Part shown: positions 21,604 through 24,827 of the stretch, one piece after another
Layout: the number at the start of each line of letters is the position of its first letter
How positions within the stretch are numbered: position 1 is the first letter of the stretch
Program-made: the position numbers and the translations under genes
DNA from: JBCCGG01 sp039029395
Lineage (GTDB): Bacteria; Pseudomonadota; Alphaproteobacteria; Kiloniellales; JAKSDN01
Assembly (NCBI GenBank): GCA_039029395.1
Contig: JBCCGG010000067.1
Span: 1 to 24,827 of the forward strand
DNA length: 24,827 nucleotides
Direction of reading: 5' to 3'
Notes under the pieces: model-generated
The model's database searches: none
What the model was told of the DNA's origin: nothing
Seen by the model: the letters and a program-made list of their open reading frames with translations, nothing else

Positions 21604-22359
21604 ATGATCCAACATTCCTTGGCGGCGCGCCTTTGCGGCCTGATGACGGTGGTTCTCTTGGCCCTGCCGAGCGGCGCCCAGGCGCAGAATTGGCTCGATC
21701 AGGCCAAAGACGCGTGGAGCGCCTTGGACGAGGCCGCGCCCGAGGGCAGCGGGCTCGGGTCCGACGAGATCGCGGCGGGCCTGCGCGAGGCGCTTGCGGT
21801 CGGCACCGAGAAGGTGGTCGATCAGGTCGGCACGACCGACGGCTTTAATGGCGACCCGTCGATCCACATTCCCCTGCCCGGCGCGCTTCAGGATGTGCAG
21901 TCGGCGCTTCGGGCGGTCGGCATGGCGGAGATGGCCGACGATCTGGAGCTGCGCCTCAACCGGGGCGCCGAGGCCGCCGCGCCCGAGGCCAAGGCGCTCT
22001 TTGTCGAGGCGATCAGTCGGATGACCCTGGAGGATGCCCAGGCGATCTACGATGGTCCGGACGACGCCGCCACCCAGTACTTCAAGCAGGCCATGAGCGA
22101 GCCCCTGGCCGAACGCATGGCGCCGATCGTCGACCGCAGCCTGGCCGACGTGGGCGCGGTCAAATCCTACGACGCCATGATGGGCCAGTACGACACCATC
22201 CCCTTCGTCCCCGACGTGAAGTCGGACCTGACCGGCTACGTCGTCGACCAGGCGCTCGACGGCATCTTCTACTATGTGGCCAAAGAGGAAGCCGCAATCC
22301 GCAACAACCCGGCGGCGCGCACCACCGAGCTGCTGCAGAAGGTGTTCGGGTCGAGCTAG
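21604..22359 (+). CDS. Exported DUF4197 family protein
   Basis: 251 residues. The ATG at 21604 follows GGGGAGAA; a start at 21568 would place 12 unsupported residues before the signal peptide. The signal peptide ends near SGAQAQ, so the protein is probably periplasmic. The mature chain resembles DUF4197: GLREALAVGTEKVVDQVG, IHIPLPGALQDVQSALRAVG, and the C-terminal VDQALDGIFYYVAKEEAAIR with NPAARTTELLQKVFG. It looks mainly helical. No enzymatic motif is evident and the function is not known. Confidence 0.87.
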   Translation: MIQHSLAARLCGLMTVVLLALPSGAQAQNWLDQAKDAWSALDEAAPEGSGLGSDEIAAGLREALAVGTEKVVDQVGTTDGFNGDPSIHIPLPGALQDVQSALRAVGMAEMADDLELRLNRGAEAAAPEAKALFVEAISRMTLEDAQAIYDGPDDAATQYFKQAMSEPLAERMAPIVDRSLADVGAVKSYDAMMGQYDTIPFVPDVKSDLTGYVVDQALDGIFYYVAKEEAAIRNNPAARTTELLQKVFGSS

Positions 22360-22382
22360 GGACGCTGTGGAAGGAGGCGCCC

Positions 22383-22976
22383 GTGAGCGGCCTGCACTTC
22401 TGGTTCTCCATCGGCAGCACCTACAGCTACCTAACCGTTATGCGCATCGAGAAGGTCGCGCGGGACGCCGGCGTTGACGTCGAGTGGCGGCCCTTCAGCG
22501 TGCGAAAGATTATGCAGGAGATGAACAACATCCCCTTCACGGAGAAGCCGACCAAGATGGCCTACATGTGGCGGGACATCGAGCGTCGGGCGGCGGGCTA
22601 CGGCGTGCCCTGTCAGGTGCCGGTGCCCTACCCACTGGCGCAGTTCGATCTGGCCAACCGGGTCGCCGTCCTGGGCCGTGAGGAGGGCTGGTGCGCGGCC
22701 TACGTCCAGGCGACCTATCGGCGCTGGTTCCAGTGGGGCCAAGCAGCCGGAAGCAGCCCCAACTTGGAGGACAGCCTGCAAGAGATCGGCCTGGACCCGG
22801 TGGAGGTGATCGCGCGCGCCGAGAGTGAGGAAACGGGCCGGGCATACGGTGCGGCGACCGATAAGGCGCGCCAGCTCGATATCTTCGGCGCGCCAACCTT
22901 CATCGCGAATGGCGAGATGTTCTGGGGTGATGATCGCCTGGAAGACGCGCTCGCCTGGGCCAAAGCGCCGGGCTAG
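22383..22976 (+). CDS. 2-hydroxychromene-2-carboxylate isomerase-like (DsbA family, kappa GST type)
   Basis: 197 residues from a GTG with a strong AAGGAGG at good spacing. Thioredoxin-fold DsbA family without a CXXC; instead a serine near S12 (FWFSIGSTYSYL) stands where the family binds glutathione. The C-terminal FGAPTFIANGEMFWGDDRLEDAL is characteristic. Known members isomerise 2-hydroxychromene-2-carboxylate in naphthalene breakdown using glutathione, but many homologues sit in genomes without that pathway, and no partners are here. It lies 23 nt after the DUF4197 gene, probably in the same transcript. Confidence 0.88.
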   Translation: MSGLHFWFSIGSTYSYLTVMRIEKVARDAGVDVEWRPFSVRKIMQEMNNIPFTEKPTKMAYMWRDIERRAAGYGVPCQVPVPYPLAQFDLANRVAVLGREEGWCAAYVQATYRRWFQWGQAAGSSPNLEDSLQEIGLDPVEVIARAESEETGRAYGAATDKARQLDIFGAPTFIANGEMFWGDDRLEDALAWAKAPG

Positions 22977-23231
22977 CAGATCTGCGCCGCGCGTTTTCTC
23001 TTTATGATTGTGGCGACGAGTACCAAGAACCTATCAAAATCGGTAAATTGAAGCGACGGGCCTCGCAGGGCTTAATCAGCGCCAATGGTTAGGGTTTGGC
23101 CTTGGCATCACAATTCCTGCGCGCGGAGCAGTGGATCTGCCGACGCCTTTTGCAAAGCCCGGCCAAACTGGTCCCCGCTGGAGCAAGCGGTGGATTTGGC
23201 CCCAATCCGCGGGGGCAATGGGAGGAGATTC
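22977..23231. other. Intergenic region before the arylsulfatase gene
   Basis: 255 bp without a credible gene. A 10-bp palindrome GCAGATCTGC (22976-22985) overlaps the end of the isomerase gene. No clear intrinsic terminator is seen. A candidate promoter lies inside. Confidence 0.5.
23048..23076 (+). promoter_or_regulatory. Candidate promoter for the arylsulfatase gene
   Basis: TTGAAG (23048-23053), a 17-bp spacer and CTTAAT (23071-23076), each four of six consensus positions. It would give a leader of about 150 nt. Confidence 0.35.
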
Positions 23232-24794
23232 ATGAGGCTACCCTTACGCAGCTTTCTTTGCCTGTTGGCGCTTTGGCTTACCGCTGGCGTCGCCGCGGCC
23301 AACGAGACCAAACCCAACATCCTGGTGATCTGGGGCGATGACATCGGCCAAACCAACGTCTCGGCCTACAGCCTCGGGCTCATGGGCTATCACACCCCCA
23401 ACATCGACCGGATCGCCAAGGAAGGCATGATGTTCACCGACTATTACGGTGAGCAGTCCTGCACCGCCGGCCGCTCGTCCTTCATCACGGGCCAGTCGGT
23501 CTACCGGACCGGGTTGTCGAAGGTCGGCCTGCCCGGCGCCAAGGAAGGCATGCAGGTGGAAGACCCGACGATCGCCGGTCTGCTGAAGGCCCAGGGATAC
23601 GCCACGGGTCAGTTCGGCAAGAACCACCTTGGGGACCGGAATGAGCATCTGCCGACCAATCACGGATTCGATGAGTTCTTCGGCAACCTCTACCACCTCA
23701 ATGCGGAGGAAGAGCCGGAGCTGGAGGACTATCCAAGGGACGCGGTGCTGCCCGACGGACGGACCTTCCTGGAAGCCTTCGGGCCGCGCGGGGTGATCAA
23801 GTCCTTCGCCGGCGGGGAGATCGAGGACACCGGCCCGCTCACCAAGAAGCGGATGGAGACCGTCGATGACGAAACGGTTGCCGCCGCGTTGGATTTCATC
23901 GAGCGGCAGACCGCGGCGAAGACGCCTTGGTTCGTGTGGTGGAACGGCACCCGGATGCATTTCCGCACCCACGTGAAGGACGAGCTTCGGGGCATTTCCG
24001 GCCAGGACGAGTACTCCGACGGCATGGTCGAGCACGACCGGCACATCGGGCAGTTTCTCGACAAGCTGGACGAGCTTGGCATCGCGGACAACACCATCGT
24101 GTTCTACTCGACCGACAACGGGCCGCACATGAACACCTGGCCCGATGCCGCGATGACGCCGTTCCGGGGCGAGAAGAACACCAACTGGGAAGGCGGCTGG
24201 CGCGTGCCGGCGGCAGTTCGCTGGCCCGGCAAGATCGAGGCCGACTCGGTCTCAAACGAGATCATGCACCACATGGACTGGCTGCCGACCTTCTTGGCCG
24301 CGGCCGGTGCCGACGACGTCAAGGCGCAGCTGATGGAAGGCAGCGTCGAGGCGATCGGGCGGAACTACAAGGTGCACCTCGACGGCTACAACTTCCTGCC
24401 CTACCTGACCGGCGAGGCAAAGCAAGCGCCGCGCAGGGAGGTCTTCTATTTTTCGGACGACGGCGACCTAACCGCGCTGCGCTTTGACGACTGGAAGATC
24501 ATCTTCCTCGAGCAGCGGGTCGAGACCACGCTGCAGGCCTGGGCGGAGCCTTTCGTTCCCTTGCGGGTTCCGCTGATCTTCAATCTGCGCCGGGATCCCT
24601 ACGAGCGGGCGCAAAAGACCTCGAACACCTATTACGACTGGCTGCTCGACCATGTCTTCTTCCTGGTCCCGGCCCAGCAGTACGTCGGGCAGTTCCTGGC
24701 GACCTTCCAGGAGTTCCCGCCGCGTCAGAAGGCGGCGAGCTTCAGCCTGGATCAGGTCATGGAAAAGCTGACGTCGACGGGTGGCGCGAGATAG
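23232..24794 (+). CDS. Exported arylsulfatase (formylglycine-dependent sulfatase)
   Basis: 520 residues from the ATG at 23232, which has GGAGGAG upstream; an open frame to 23085 lacks a signal peptide at its start and is rejected. The signal peptide (MRLPLRSFLCLLALWLTAG) ends near VAAAN, so the enzyme is periplasmic or secreted. Metal-binding D36 and D37 (WGDDIG) lead to the sulfatase signature CTAGR with C77, the residue oxidised to formylglycine. Further signature parts are GKNHLGD and the YSTDNGPHMNTWPD metal site. The long hydrophobic C-terminus (LLDHVFFLVPAQQYVGQFL) is seen in a group of proteobacterial arylsulfatases. The maturation enzyme is not in the window. Role probably in sulfate ester scavenging. 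Confidence 0.92.
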   Translation: MRLPLRSFLCLLALWLTAGVAAANETKPNILVIWGDDIGQTNVSAYSLGLMGYHTPNIDRIAKEGMMFTDYYGEQSCTAGRSSFITGQSVYRTGLSKVGLPGAKEGMQVEDPTIAGLLKAQGYATGQFGKNHLGDRNEHLPTNHGFDEFFGNLYHLNAEEEPELEDYPRDAVLPDGRTFLEAFGPRGVIKSFAGGEIEDTGPLTKKRMETVDDETVAAALDFIERQTAAKTPWFVWWNGTRMHFRTHVKDELRGISGQDEYSDGMVEHDRHIGQFLDKLDELGIADNTIVFYSTDNGPHMNTWPDAAMTPFRGEKNTNWEGGWRVPAAVRWPGKIEADSVSNEIMHHMDWLPTFLAAAGADDVKAQLMEGSVEAIGRNYKVHLDGYNFLPYLTGEAKQAPRREVFYFSDDGDLTALRFDDWKIIFLEQRVETTLQAWAEPFVPLRVPLIFNLRRDPYERAQKTSNTYYDWLLDHVFFLVPAQQYVGQFLATFQEFPPRQKAASFSLDQVMEKLTSTGGAR

Positions 24795-24811
24795 CTTTCA
24801 TAGAGTCGGAG

Positions 24812-24827
24812 CCGGGCGAGCGCCCGG
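24812..24827 (+). terminator. GC-rich hairpin at window end, possible terminator (truncated)
   Basis: CCGGGC and GCCCGG form a perfect 6-bp inverted repeat with a 4-nt loop, starting 17 nt after the sulfatase stop. The window ends at the stem, so a following T-tract cannot be seen. Confidence 0.45.

Overview
The window is GC-rich and densely coded, and it carries the conserved origin-proximal gene set of Alphaproteobacteria. Leftward from about 5.8 kb run ppsR, maf, aroE, coaE and dnaQ, with secB convergent beyond them. Rightward run hemE, hemH, hemJ and rho. In Caulobacter crescentus and Rickettsia the chromosomal origin lies beside hemE, and the layout here is the same. A Rhodospirillales-like marine or soil alphaproteobacterium is my best guess, but the genus cannot be read from the sequence.

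Layout: 1-1653 holds an SDR oxidoreductase (cut by the window edge) and a methyltransferase that overlaps it. 1712-5789 holds secB and the compact leftward block dnaQ-coaE-aroE-maf-ppsR, covering proofreading, CoA synthesis, the shikimate pathway, nucleotide clean-up and PEP synthase/PPDK control. 5790-6186 is a non-coding divergent gap with DnaA-box-like 9-mers, a CtrA-like half-site pair and an AT-rich tandem 11-mer; I read it as a candidate oriC. 6187-8762 is a heme operon (hemE, hemH, hemJ) for the last steps to protoheme. 8763-10275 is rho, with a long C-rich leader and its own promoter.

Right of rho the content becomes accessory. There is an exported Spondin_N + CHRD protein with an aspartate tail and a clear terminator. 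A leftward operon encodes dienelactone hydrolase, quinone reductase and oligopeptidase B; the last seems to lack a normal start codon. Divergent from it is a cysteine-synthase-like PLP enzyme followed by an MttB-family methyltransferase. Then come a beta-lactamase-fold serine hydrolase (leftward), an acetylpolyamine amidohydrolase with a 2OG-Fe(II) oxygenase, a DUF3012 lipoprotein, a DUF4197 protein, a 2-hydroxychromene-2-carboxylate isomerase-like protein and an exported arylsulfatase.

I see no tRNA, rRNA, CRISPR array, insertion sequence or phage gene. Many long antisense or out-of-frame ORFs occur, as expected at this GC content, and are left out. The most interesting parts are the candidate origin, the rho leader, the oligopeptidase B start and the overlapping divergent promoters near 15.49 kb. 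No wholly new multi-gene system is evident.
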